Shown here piece by piece: positions 7,275 through 12,742 of a stretch of 16,492 nt of DNA. Source of the stretch: DATNPH01 sp036703315 (GTDB taxonomy: Bacteria > Cyanobacteriota > Cyanobacteriia > Cyanobacteriales > Coleofasciculaceae); contig DATNPH010000130.1 in NCBI GenBank assembly GCA_036703315.1, positions 1 to 16,492 of the forward strand. Direction: 5' to 3'. The first letter of the stretch is position 1; each line of letters begins with the position of its first letter. A program made the translations under genes and the position numbers. The notes below the pieces were generated by a model. It searched no databases. It was not told the origin of the DNA and saw nothing but the letters and a program-made list of their open reading frames with translations.

Positions 7275-7568
7275 TTATGTTGCAGCAGCTGCCTCCGCTT
7301 TGGGTTTACGCTCAAAAACTTGGATATTCGGTTCAAGTAGCACAAAGCCGTTTTCTGTTGTATCGCCCATCTTGCCTGCAATGGCAGCGACCCACTCGGG
7401 GTAATTCGCCGCTGCATCGGTCAACTTTTTCCAAATTTTTGGTTTAACCGTGATGCTGATAATGCGTCCGTCGCAGTCAATCTCGAACTGCTGCCAGCCG
7501 TTCTCCACAGTCTTGGATTCGGGGAGTTCGTTGATTTTTACTGTTACTTCAAGCTTTCCTTGGGTCAT
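7275..7568 (-). CDS. Small protein, resembles cyanobacterial 'FinO-like' hypotheticals
   Basis: 97 residues from the ATG at 7568, chosen because AGAGGAAG lies just upstream. An upstream TTG at 7625 would overlap the preceding gene and has no such signal. The N-terminal half is beta-rich (KLEVTVKINELPES, GWQQFEIDCDGRIISITVKP). A helical segment WKKLTDAAANYPEWVAAIAG follows, then EPNIQVFERKPK and an Ala tail. I recall close relatives on Nostocales plasmids labelled 'fertility inhibition FinO-like'; that label is uncertain and no RNA-chaperone activity is shown here. It lies 31 bp after the Uma2 gene, in the same operon. Confidence 0.65.
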   Translation of the reverse strand: MTQGKLEVTVKINELPESKTVENGWQQFEIDCDGRIISITVKPKIWKKLTDAAANYPEWVAAIAGKMGDTTENGFVLLEPNIQVFERKPKAEAAAAT

Positions 7569-7599
7569 GTCTTCCTCTTTCGTCAACTTTCCAAACTTG

Positions 7600-8241
7600 T
7601 TACTTTGAATTAAGCCATTGCTCAAATTCGTCGATTGCTTGAATTTGGTCTGAAATTAAGGTGCATTGCTCAAGTATTGATATGTTAAGTTCTGGCAACA
7701 ACTCGCTCGACATAATCTGTTCGTACCCGTGGGTTTCCAAAAATACTGATGGTGTCTCCTCCCGTAAATGGTAAAGTTTGAGCCTCTCGCTCTCCCAAAA
7801 CCAAACTTCAGCAACTCCCAAGCGTCGATAAGTTTCTAGCTTTTTAATGCTGCCACTGGTGACAACCACCTCTATAGCTAAGTCTGGAATGTCCTTCTCT
7901 TCTCCAATGCAGTAACATTCATCTGGCTCTGCTCCAGTTTTCTTTAATTGATTTCTAAAGGTGGTACTCCCCATAGGAGTATGTTTAATCTGCTTTCTAA
8001 AGAGATAGAACTCTATAAGGAAAGCTAAACGTGTTTTGATTTTTTCATGTCTTCTTGACGGTGACACAATTTCTAATATCCCATCCAAGTAAGTGACGCG
8101 GTAATGAGAGTTGTCTTCCAGCTTTGCTAGCAGTGCTTCATAGATTTGCCAACTCACACCACTGGTAGTGAACCTCTCCTCTGGATCGTCAATAGAAGCG
8201 AGTTCTGGTTCCGAGATCAGTTCTTTAAGGCTGCTGACCAT
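7600..8241 (-). CDS. Uma2-family (DUF820) PD-(D/E)XK-type nuclease
   Basis: 213 residues from the ATG at 8241, nine bases after AGGAGGA (8251-8257). The TTG two codons earlier is too close to that site. The Uma2 layout is clear: WQIYEALLAK (about 31-40), RVTYLDGILEIVSPS (about 48-62), a helix RHEKIKTRLAFLIEF, then EPDECYCIG (about 105-113), PDLAIEVV (D120, E124) and a Lys pair at 133-134 in SGSIKKLETYRRLGV, and EVWFWE. D120, E124 and the Lys match the restriction-endonuclease-like catalytic core. Uma2 genes are massively expanded in filamentous cyanobacteria and their biological role is unknown. It is the third intact gene of the operon starting at 9099. Confidence 0.9.
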   Translation of the reverse strand: MVSSLKELISEPELASIDDPEERFTTSGVSWQIYEALLAKLEDNSHYRVTYLDGILEIVSPSRRHEKIKTRLAFLIEFYLFRKQIKHTPMGSTTFRNQLKKTGAEPDECYCIGEEKDIPDLAIEVVVTSGSIKKLETYRRLGVAEVWFWESERLKLYHLREETPSVFLETHGYEQIMSSELLPELNISILEQCTLISDQIQAIDEFEQWLNSK

Positions 8242-8322
8242 TGTCAACTGTCCTCCTTGTCTTTATGTAAGCGGGATTTTGCATTTCTGGCTGCTCTGGC
8301 ACTTTCGGAGCCAGAGCCGCAG

Positions 8323-8396
8323 GCGCTCGCTCACGCCCGTGGCAGTGACGGCAATGTAAGCGGGTCAACTTGAGCAATGTTCATGCTGCGCCCTTG
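8323..8396. repeat. 73-bp imperfect direct repeat, copy A
   Basis: Pairs with 8809-8881. Shared blocks include GCGCTCGCTCAC, GTGGCAGTGACGG, GTAAGCGGGTCAA, GTTCATGCTGC and CCCTTG. It spans a stop/start gene junction in both places. Confidence 0.75.
8331..8384 (-). pseudogene. Duplicated GIY-YIG gene start, frameshifted remnant
   Basis: ATG at 8384 overlaps the GIY-YIG stop (ATGA) and encodes MNIAQVDPLTLPSLPRA, then stop. The intact GIY-YIG protein starts MNASTIDPLTLPSLPLGERAQ. At the DNA level the two regions match for about 73 bp (8323-8396 and 8809-8881), including the preceding gene junction GCAGCATGAAC. A one-base difference after CTGCCAC throws the copy out of frame. Beyond GAGCGAGCGC the similarity ends. 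It looks like the scar of a second copy, or a short coupled leader for the Uma2 gene. Confidence 0.6.
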
Positions 8397-8869
8397 CCTT
8401 TCTTCTTGGATGCGGATGAATCGTTTTCCTGCCGAGCTTTAACAGCTTCCATAATCAGAATTGCTCCCATCTGACTTAGTGAGCGCATCTCCCCGGATGC
8501 CATTTGCTCTACAGCTTCCCCTATATCATCCGGCAGATAAATCGAAACTCTGACACTTTCCCCATCTCCCACACCAGAGCGTTTGTTTAGGGGAGGTTTA
8601 AAGTGAGCAATCATGGCTTTTTCGACTGCTGGCAACAATTCAGTATCGCTGCACTCTAGCCAAGCTACCCGAAGCTCACCGCTTACACCGTATAAGTGCT
8701 GCCATATATGATGAGCAATCCAACGTTGATAAAGGTTAGCAGTTCTACCAACGTATAAGATGTCACCATCTTTAATGACAAAGTAAATACCTGAGCATTT
8801 AGGCAGTTGCGCTCGCTCACCCAGTGGCAGTGACGGTAGGGTAAGCGGGTCAATGGTGCTTGCGTTCAT
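8381..8869 (-). CDS. GIY-YIG nuclease fused to a C-terminal RHH domain
   Basis: 162 residues. The GIY-YIG domain covers about 20-97: GIYF (27-30), LYVGRT (38-43), catalytic-type Arg in LYQRW (R49), H53, the metal-binding Glu candidate E83 (AVEKAMIAHF) and PPLNKR (92-97). After a short Gly/Asp linker, residues 106-146 form a ribbon-helix-helix: strand SVRVSIYLP, helix DDIGEAVEQMAS, helix SLSQMGAILIMEAVKAR. A basic tail (SKKKGKGAA) ends it. The nuclease would nick or cut DNA; the RHH domain suggests sequence-specific targeting or autorepression. The ATG overlaps the stop of the upstream RHH gene (ATGA), so translation is coupled. GIY-YIG nucleases occur in homing, repair and transposition; the role here is unknown. 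Confidence 0.88.
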   Translation of the reverse strand: MNASTIDPLTLPSLPLGERAQLPKCSGIYFVIKDGDILYVGRTANLYQRWIAHHIWQHLYGVSGELRVAWLECSDTELLPAVEKAMIAHFKPPLNKRSGVGDGESVRVSIYLPDDIGEAVEQMASGEMRSLSQMGAILIMEAVKARQENDSSASKKKGKGAA

Positions 8870-8881
8870 GCTGCCCCCTTG
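8809..8881. repeat. 73-bp imperfect direct repeat, copy B
   Basis: Partner of 8323-8396. It covers the first codons of the intact GIY-YIG gene and the last codons of the RHH gene. Confidence 0.75.
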
Positions 8882-9099
8882 TCCGAATCGTTTTTTGGTA
8901 ATTGTTTTTGAGGTTGAGAGTCAACCCATTGTTTAACTAACTCACCAATAACCTCACTCATTGACTTGTTCTGAGCCACACAAGTCAACTTAAATTCCAT
9001 CTTTAATTCCTTATCTATGTAAACGCTGAGTTCCGCCGCACCAGGCGGAATGTGCTTTGGCATATCTACTCTCATACTCGTTATCCCGTATTCTCGCAT
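8866..9099 (-). CDS. Ribbon-helix-helix DNA-binding protein
   Basis: Up to 77 residues. Strand AELSVYI (22-28), helix 1 DKELKMEFKLTCVAQ (29-43), turn NKS, helix 2 MSEVIGELVKQWVD (47-60) give the CopG/Arc-type fold that binds palindromic DNA as a dimer. The tail ends in KGAA, like the tail of the next gene. ATG at 9099 has no clear ribosome binding site; ATG at 9075 (codon 9) is a real alternative, since a -10-like TAGAAT at 9115-9120 would leave almost no leader before 9099. It is the first gene of the operon and sits just below the symmetric operator at 9118-9153, so it probably represses its own operon. Confidence 0.8.
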   Translation of the reverse strand: MREYGITSMRVDMPKHIPPGAAELSVYIDKELKMEFKLTCVAQNKSMSEVIGELVKQWVDSQPQKQLPKNDSDKGAA

Positions 9100-9117
9100 T
9101 TTGTACTAGGAAGATTC

Positions 9118-9153
9118 TACCACGTATAACACGTATGCGCGTATAACGTGGTA
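9118..9153. promoter_or_regulatory. Palindromic operator for the RHH-GIY-YIG operon
   Basis: Arms TACCACGT (9118-9125) and ACGTGGTA (9146-9153). Inside are two CGTATAAC words (9123-9130, 9140-9147) and a related CGTATGCG between them, giving a period of about 8-9 bp. Short phased repeats inside a palindrome are typical of RHH (CopG/Arc-like) operators. It lies 20-55 bp upstream of the RHH start. Confidence 0.6.
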
Positions 9154-9359
9154 TGCTTGAGTGAATCGTCAAACCCATACCCCACGGGACTTAGAGACAG
9201 TCAGCGTGTCAGATTTTCATGTCCAAAATTTACCCAAACCCAATCTATGCAAGCAATGAAAAACAACTGTACTGAGTGCATCTATCCCAGAAGAACAGCA
9301 CCAACAGCTTTGCACCGCTCGACCCCTAACACCGCTGCATTTTAAAAAGAAACGCCCAT

Positions 9360-9740
9360 ATGATGTCACGATTTGAACTTGAATTGAAAAGCTTAGAGGA
9401 ATTGCAAGTAATAGGCAGAAAGTATGGTATTCAGCCAATTAGGGGGTATGGTGAGCGCGACGAATGGATAGATACCATTACCCGGTTTCCTTACAAAGCC
9501 ATTGACCAAATGAGGGATGGTGTAGGTTTACATTCCCCAGGAGTAGAAGCTTATCATCACTTAACCATGCTCTTAGACCTGCTTGGTGAACCGACTGATT
9601 CTCAAGCCGCCCTGATCCGCGCGACTCACCTGGCTGAGTGGATGGAAGATCCAACTTGGAGGTTTTACCAAGAAAAGTTATTTGAGCTATGGCGTATGCG
9701 ATTTTTGTTAATGGAGGTAAGGAAGCTTTTGCTTGGTTAA
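9360..9740 (+). CDS. Unknown 126-residue protein with a SAP-like N-terminus
   Basis: Starts MMSRFELELKSLEELQVIGR. Residues 8-42 (LKSLEELQVIGRKYGIQ, GYGERDEWIDTI) have the helix-extension-helix look of SAP-like or Rho-N-like DNA-binding motifs. The rest is helical, with PGVEAYHHLTMLLDLLG (about 60-76) and a basic/hydrophobic end WRMRFLLMEVRKLLLG. The ATG at 9360 and the next one at 9363 are both possible; upstream is only a weak AAAAAGA. It is transcribed divergently from the RHH-GIY-YIG operon and its stop overlaps the stop of the convergent gene by four bases. Function unknown. Confidence 0.6.
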   Translation: MMSRFELELKSLEELQVIGRKYGIQPIRGYGERDEWIDTITRFPYKAIDQMRDGVGLHSPGVEAYHHLTMLLDLLGEPTDSQAALIRATHLAEWMEDPTWRFYQEKLFELWRMRFLLMEVRKLLLG

Positions 9741-10024
9741 AACAAGTTGCGACTCTTATTTTGCCGTAACTTGTCTAACTCCTGCTCAATCTTGTCCAAT
9801 CTTTTGTCATCATGCTTTTCAAAATGGGCATCAATAACTTCCACAGCACATCCGGCAACCATTGATGCAAGCACTCCCACTATGACATTTGTGGAATAAC
9901 AGATGCTGACTCCACCTGCAAAACAAATAATTGCAATCTTGAGCAGCAAAATGCGAGTAGCACGAAATCGACGGCGTTGGGGCTTTACCCAGTTGACACC
10001 GCAAACACTTTTAAGGTATTGCAT
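9737..10024 (-). CDS. Small membrane protein with C-terminal coiled coil
   Basis: 95 residues. A basic N-terminus (KPQRRRFRATR) is followed by two hydrophobic segments, about 25-43 (ILLLKIAIICFAGGVSICY) and 47-64 (VIVGVLASMVAGCAVEVI). A charged heptad-like tail follows (FEKHDDKRLDKIEQELDKLRQ, 68-88). This suggests a two-span inner or thylakoid membrane protein with a cytoplasmic coiled coil. The family is not recognised. It converges on the 126-residue gene with a 4-bp overlap. No ribosome binding site stands out. Confidence 0.55.
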   Translation of the reverse strand: MQYLKSVCGVNWVKPQRRRFRATRILLLKIAIICFAGGVSICYSTNVIVGVLASMVAGCAVEVIDAHFEKHDDKRLDKIEQELDKLRQNKSRNLF

Positions 10025-10401
10025 CGGTTAAAATCTATCAGGATATAACGGGAGCGTGAGAACCCCTACCTTTTAATCGGGGGCAGGAAGGAGAGCACGT
10101 AGGGCTTTAGCCCTTTGTTTCAGCATTGGTAGACAGAACAAAAATGTTCTATCCTATCTGATAGGAACACGGTGACGACCCATACCCGATATCCATAAAT
10201 GGACTCCTAGAGTAGAAACGTAGTTTTTTAACTGTTCCTAACCATCTGCGGTGGGACGCGTCGTGGATGTAAAACAAAATTGCCTGCGGAGATGGTCTGA
10301 CGGGGGTTGTCAACATACTTTAACAGCCTAGTTAAGAATCTAAGAAACAGGAATTAAGGTGGAAAAGCACGGATGGGTGCCTGCTTTGTAACATCCTTTT
10401 A
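10025..10401. other. Non-coding stretch with strong secondary-structure potential
   Basis: No credible gene. Paired segments seen: AGGGCT-TT-AGCCCT (10101-10114) followed by TTGTTT; GAACA-AAAA-TGTTC near 10137-10150; TAGGAAC (10162-10168) with GTTCCTA (10234-10240); CCATCT (10242-10247) with AGATGG (10290-10295), the latter enclosing GACGCGTC. This could be a structured RNA, a guide-RNA scaffold left from the transposon relic directly downstream, or chance. Confidence 0.35.
10101..10120 (+). terminator. Short hairpin with T-rich tail
   Basis: AGGGCT-TT-AGCCCT followed by TTGTTT. Six base pairs with a very tight loop make it a weak terminator. There is no clear plus-strand gene directly upstream. 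Confidence 0.3.
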
Positions 10402-10440
10402 AGAATCCCTGTGGCTTTAGCCCGGGGAGTACGTCAATGA
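10402..10440 (+). pseudogene. Relic of an IS200/IS605-type tnpB 3' end and right end
   Basis: One frame reads RIPVALARGVRQ then stop, which is the kind of tail encoded by the right-end hairpin of cyanobacterial tnpB elements. The DNA (AAGAATCCCTGTGGC, then GGGGAGTACGTCAA) aligns with the right end of the element at 16275-16309 read on the other strand (AAGAATCCCCCGGC, GGGGAGTGTCAA). The frame upstream (from about 10336) no longer reads as TnpB, so only the end survives. Confidence 0.45.
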
Positions 10441-10458
10441 TTGAAGGCACTAGCATAG

Positions 10459-11139
10459 TTAACCGTGCCTTTTTTTCTTGGTTTTCACCGCAAGCTTTTG
10501 TAGCCTTGCTCTTTTTTTCAAAAGCCAGACATTCTCTACCTTTATTTGAAGGTAGGCTTTGAGCATACCTAACAAGCATATGCCTGTTATAAAGTTGACC
10601 AAAACTTTATGTCGTTTCTTCTTGGCAAGCCATCTATAGCGTAAGGCTTCTAGTTCTCCGCGCCATTCTTCCGGGAGAATCTTTGCTAGCCAACCCTTTA
10701 TATGGCTTTGTCGTCGAATTTCTACGGAAGACTGTTGTTGCGTCCGCCCCAGCAGCAGCATCTGCCCCAGCACCCGCACCAGCAACAGCACAAGCACCAG
10801 CCCCAGCCCCAGCACCAGCACCAGCCCCAGCACCCGCACCAGCCCCAGCATCGGCCCCAGCATCGACCCCAGCACCTGCACCAGCATCGACCCCAGCACC
10901 TGCACCAGCATCGGCCCCAGCACCGACCCCAGCACCAGCCCCACCAACAGCTCCAGCCCCAGCCCCAGCCCCAGCCCCAGCACCAGCACCAGCACCAGCC
11001 CCAGCACCAGCCCCTGCCCCAGCATCGGCCCCAGCACCAGCCCCAGCACCAGCCCCTGCCCCAGCGCCTGCACTTGCCGCCGCTTTCGCAGATTCACTAT
11101 CTCCTGCCGCTCAAAATCATCTTCGTTAAACTGTTGCAT
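10459..11139 (-). CDS. PadR-partner protein with expanded low-complexity middle
   Basis: 226 residues, starting 4 bp after the PadR stop (TAG GCAG ATG) with GAGGGAGC just upstream, so it is in the PadR operon. Residues 1-24 (MQQFNEDDFERQEIVNLRKR) and 145-210 (HIKGWLAKILPEEWRGELEAL, then a hydrophobic VLVNFITGICLLGML) look like the usual PadR-linked cyanobacterial membrane protein. Between them, residues 25-131 are Leu/Gly/Val/Met repeats (LGLVLGPMLG type) encoded by a GC-rich hexanucleotide tract. The repeat would be strongly hydrophobic, and whether it spans the membrane is unclear. The opposite strand is also open (Pro/Ala repeats), but the conserved ends and the coupling favour this strand. 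Function unknown. Confidence 0.65.
   Translation of the reverse strand: MQQFNEDDFERQEIVNLRKRRQVQALGQGLVLGLVLGPMLGQGLVLGLVLVLVLGLGLGLGLELLVGLVLGSVLGPMLVQVLGSMLVQVLGSMLGPMLGLVRVLGLVLVLGLGLVLVLLLVRVLGQMLLLGRTQQQSSVEIRRQSHIKGWLAKILPEEWRGELEALRYRWLAKKKRHKVLVNFITGICLLGMLKAYLQIKVENVWLLKKRARLQKLAVKTKKKRHG
10746..11067. repeat. Hexanucleotide (CAGCCC/CAGCAC) low-complexity tract
   Basis: About 320 bp made almost wholly of CAGCMC-type triplet pairs on the plus strand (CCAGCACCAGCCCCAGC and variants such as CATCGACCC). All three plus frames and the minus frame are open through it. Repeat units are multiples of 3, so expansion or contraction would change the protein length without a frameshift. Confidence 0.85.
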
Positions 11140-11143
11140 CTGC

Positions 11144-11500
11144 CTAAGCTCCCTCGAATGCAGGCTGGTCTAGAATTCCACGTTGTTTTAAACGCGCACG
11201 GTATTCTTGAACTTCTCTGAGGGCAGTTGCTCCAAGACCCGTTACTTTGTAGTACTTGCGCCGCGCTCCGCCTGTTTCATCCTGCTCATCACCCCATTTC
11301 CAAGAGACTAGTCCTTTTTTTTCCAGTCTGTTCAAAGTGGGATATAAGCTGCCAAATCCTATCGGAATTGGTCTACCGTTATTCAGTCCATCCAAAATTT
11401 CAAGACCATACAACATCTCATACCCCAGCATTAAGGTGAGAATATCCTCCTCTAAAGCTGAAAGCTTGACTCCTTCCGTTTCATTCTGTTTTTTGCCCAT
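11144..11500 (-). CDS. PadR-family transcriptional regulator
   Basis: 118 residues. The PadR winged helix is clear: KLSALEEDILTLMLG (12-26), YGLEILDGL (31-39), the recognition-helix region GFGSLYPTLNRLEKKGLVSW (48-67), the wing GGARRKYYKVTGLGATAL (77-94) and a dimerisation helix REVQEYRARLK. It would repress its own operon and respond to small molecules or stress. The partner gene at 10459-11139 follows by 4 bp. An imperfect inverted repeat in the promoter (11518-11557) is a plausible operator. The ATG at 11500 has a poorly spaced AGG. Confidence 0.93.
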   Translation of the reverse strand: MGKKQNETEGVKLSALEEDILTLMLGYEMLYGLEILDGLNNGRPIPIGFGSLYPTLNRLEKKGLVSWKWGDEQDETGGARRKYYKVTGLGATALREVQEYRARLKQRGILDQPAFEGA

Positions 11501-11517
11501 CCTGAAATCTCAACACA

Positions 11518-11557
11518 ACACTATATGTCTTATAGTAATATACAAACATATAAGTGT
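11518..11557. promoter_or_regulatory. Candidate PadR operator/promoter
   Basis: ACACTATATGT (11518-11528) and ACATATAAGTGT (11546-11557) form an imperfect inverted repeat (one extra A). The ATGT...ACAT core fits PadR-type sites. The AT-rich spacer could hold the minus-strand -10 of the padR operon, 20-60 bp before its start. Confidence 0.5.
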
Positions 11558-11800
11558 GTTAGTTTATCTAGAAACAATTGGTCAATTTCCAGATAAATCA
11601 ACATAAGGCTATGGCAGCAGCTTTACTCCCGCGCAGATTGAGTATTTGGATTTTGAAATTGCCAGCACTGCTCCACAATCAGTAGCTTGATGCCAACATT
11701 GGGAGGCATTTTGGCATTTTATCAATCCGAGTGATGAGTAAAGTGGTGCAATGCCAAACGGCGAGAACAGAACATTGCACGTAGGCTGTGCTAGATCAAC
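11558..11800. other. Intergenic stretch, nothing recognised
   Basis: No coding frame with support on either strand. A near-direct repeat of TGCCAA(C/A) occurs (about 11692, 11751) together with GGCATTTTGGCATTTT. No promoter or RNA can be named. Confidence 0.3.
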
Positions 11801-11828
11801 AACCCCCCAGTGATTGCTGGAGGGTTTT
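11801..11828. terminator. Terminator hairpin below the frameshift operon
   Basis: ACCCCCCAG and CTGGAGGGT pair across TGATTG with one mismatch. TTTTGCTTT follows on the plus strand; on the minus strand the stem is followed by TGTTG. It lies about 33 bp after the stop of the 44-residue ORF at 11861 and before nothing on the plus strand, so its likely use is to end the minus-strand operon. Confidence 0.5.
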
Positions 11829-11860
11829 GCTTTGCGTCCTTTAAGGCTTAATCTTTCGCC

Positions 11861-11995
11861 TCAAAAGCGTGCTACGACGGGGTTTAGTGCCTTCCAAGAA
11901 GCTGTAATCGCACTTGGACGAAAGCGCTGCTGCACACTCTGGCTTGCAGTTCTCAGAGGAGCACCACCACAGATTGGGCATGGATGGCTGGTCAT
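11861..11995 (-). CDS. 44-residue CPxC protein coupled to the frameshift product
   Basis: ATG at 11995 overlaps the TGA that ends the -1 reading frame (AATGA). The ORF starts MTSHPCPICGG and ends KALNPVVARF, then TGA at 11863-11861. CPICGG is a zinc-knuckle half; no second CxxC pair follows, so a full zinc ribbon would need a dimer or a partner. The coupling supports the view that the -1 frame upstream is genuinely translated. Too short for a family call. Confidence 0.45.
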   Translation of the reverse strand: MTSHPCPICGGAPLRTASQSVQQRFRPSAITASWKALNPVVARF

Positions 11996-12740
11996 TCGGT
12001 TTGTTTTTCCAGTTCCTTAATAAATAGGTCAATCGCCTTCCCCGCTGCGGATTGTGAGCCAACTTTTAGTTTGTTGAGGACAAGCGATCGCACCTTTTGG
12101 TAGTCTATATGTACTACTTTTTGTTTAGGTTGCCTAGTTTGGTTAACTAATTTAGATAACTGCTGACGCAACTCCTCATTTTCTTTTTGCAGCCTATCAA
12201 CTTCGTTGGCTAGCCCGCTAGATTCTGCCTTATCTAGCGGGCTTTCAATTTTCCCGCCAATTCTGAAATTGTTTTTTGCCCTTGGACAACCAGTTGCGTA
12301 AGTTCTGCTATCTGCTGGCTTAATAGTGCTATAGCGTTCTGTGATGGTTGTTCGCTTTGTGTTGAGCTTGTCTTAGTGGGGGTCGTGTCCTTGTGAGTGT
12401 CCTCAAGCTGTTTCTTGCTCTTGGGTGGTTGCCTAATGGTTTGGGCAACTTCAATCAATCGGTTCTGAGTAACCTCGCTGCTTCTACCAAGAAACTTTTT
12501 ATGCAACCGTCCAGAAACCTTTTTCACCGCATACCAGTAGTCAACCCCCGATAACTTCTCTTTTCTGGCACGGTAACTGTCTTCTCCCCCCACTCCTGCC
12601 TCAAATCGGAAGGAATCATTTTGCTCTAGCCAGTCTAGGAATGCTGGTGTATCTAGCTCTATTTCGCGTCCATCATCAGTTGTGAGGTACGGCGCAACAT
12701 CGCTAGCACGGTTGTTTGATGGTTGCTTCTTTTCAGTCAT
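11992..12740 (-). CDS. Full-length -1 frameshift product (249 residues, inferred)
   Basis: Residues 1-164 come from the zero frame at 12740; after a -1 slip at G GGA AAA (12255-12249) another 85 codons follow and stop at TGA 11994-11992. The extension contains a leucine-heptad coiled coil (NEVDRLQKENEELRQQLSKL), a basic linker (TRQPKQK), and a helical end with VHIDYQKVRSLVLNKLK and AIDLFIKELEKQ. The extension has no ATG start of its own, contains a HIP1 site, and is followed by an ATGA-coupled ORF, all of which suggests real coding. Either programmed -1 frameshifting makes two proteins (168 and 249 residues) or the gene carries a frameshift mutation. The joint presence of slippery site, spacer and stem-loop favours the first. 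Confidence 0.6.
12129..12159. repeat. Copy of the promoter array inside the gene
   Basis: GTTGCCTA (12129-12136), GTTAACTA (12142-12149) and TTAGATAA (12152-12159) occur in the same order and near-equal spacing as at 12870-12877, 12882-12889 and 12896-12903. Here they lie in the coding part of the -1 extension. Confidence 0.5.
12212..12255 (-). promoter_or_regulatory. Programmed -1 ribosomal frameshift signal (candidate)
   Basis: On the minus strand the heptamer GGGAAAA (12255-12249) lies in the exact X XXY YYZ phase (GCG GGA AAA). A 5-nt spacer TTGAA follows, then a perfect 12-bp stem: AGCCCGCTAGAT (12243-12232), 8-nt loop AAGGCAGA, ATCTAGCGGGCT (12223-12212). The zero-frame TAG lies within the first arm. 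No T tract follows on the minus strand, so it is not a terminator in that direction. Confidence 0.65.
12234..12740 (-). CDS. Zero-frame product (168 residues), short isoform
   Basis: ATG at 12740 was chosen over the TTG at 12776; a modest AGG lies upstream. Residues 17-103 form a compact domain: LTTDDGREIELDTPAFLDWLE, SFRFEA, then YWYAVKKVSGRLHKKFLGRS and EVTQNRLIEVAQTI. I recall this WLxxxxSFRF...YWYAxxKxxGxLHKxxLG pattern from cyanobacterial plasmid proteins and from the front of some regulators; no function is established that I know of. A Ser/Thr/Gln linker (105-135) leads to a short helix IALLSQQIAELTQLV. The TAG at 12236-12234 lies inside the first arm of the 12-bp stem. It may act in plasmid maintenance, given the repeated sites in its promoter, but that is a guess. 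Confidence 0.7.
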   Translation of the reverse strand: MTEKKQPSNNRASDVAPYLTTDDGREIELDTPAFLDWLEQNDSFRFEAGVGGEDSYRARKEKLSGVDYWYAVKKVSGRLHKKFLGRSSEVTQNRLIEVAQTIRQPPKSKKQLEDTHKDTTPTKTSSTQSEQPSQNAIALLSQQIAELTQLVVQGQKTISELAGKLKAR

Positions 12741-12742
12741 TG

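Noticed and set aside
7569..7625. Upstream TTG start for the FinO-like gene
   Set aside because: It would overlap the Uma2 gene and lacks a Shine-Dalgarno; the ATG at 7568 has AGAGGAAG in front.
9148..9345. Plus-strand 65-codon frame in the divergent promoter region
   Set aside because: No ribosome binding site or domain; begins within the operator palindrome.
10683..11129. Plus-strand Pro/Ala- or Gln/His-rich frames across the hexanucleotide tract
   Set aside because: They are open only because the repeat lacks stops. The minus strand has conserved-looking ends and is coupled to padR.
12212..12243. The 12-bp stem as a simple terminator
   Set aside because: On the minus strand, where the genes are, AGCCAACG follows rather than a T run. 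TTCAATTTT follows on the plus strand, but no plus-strand gene lies upstream.
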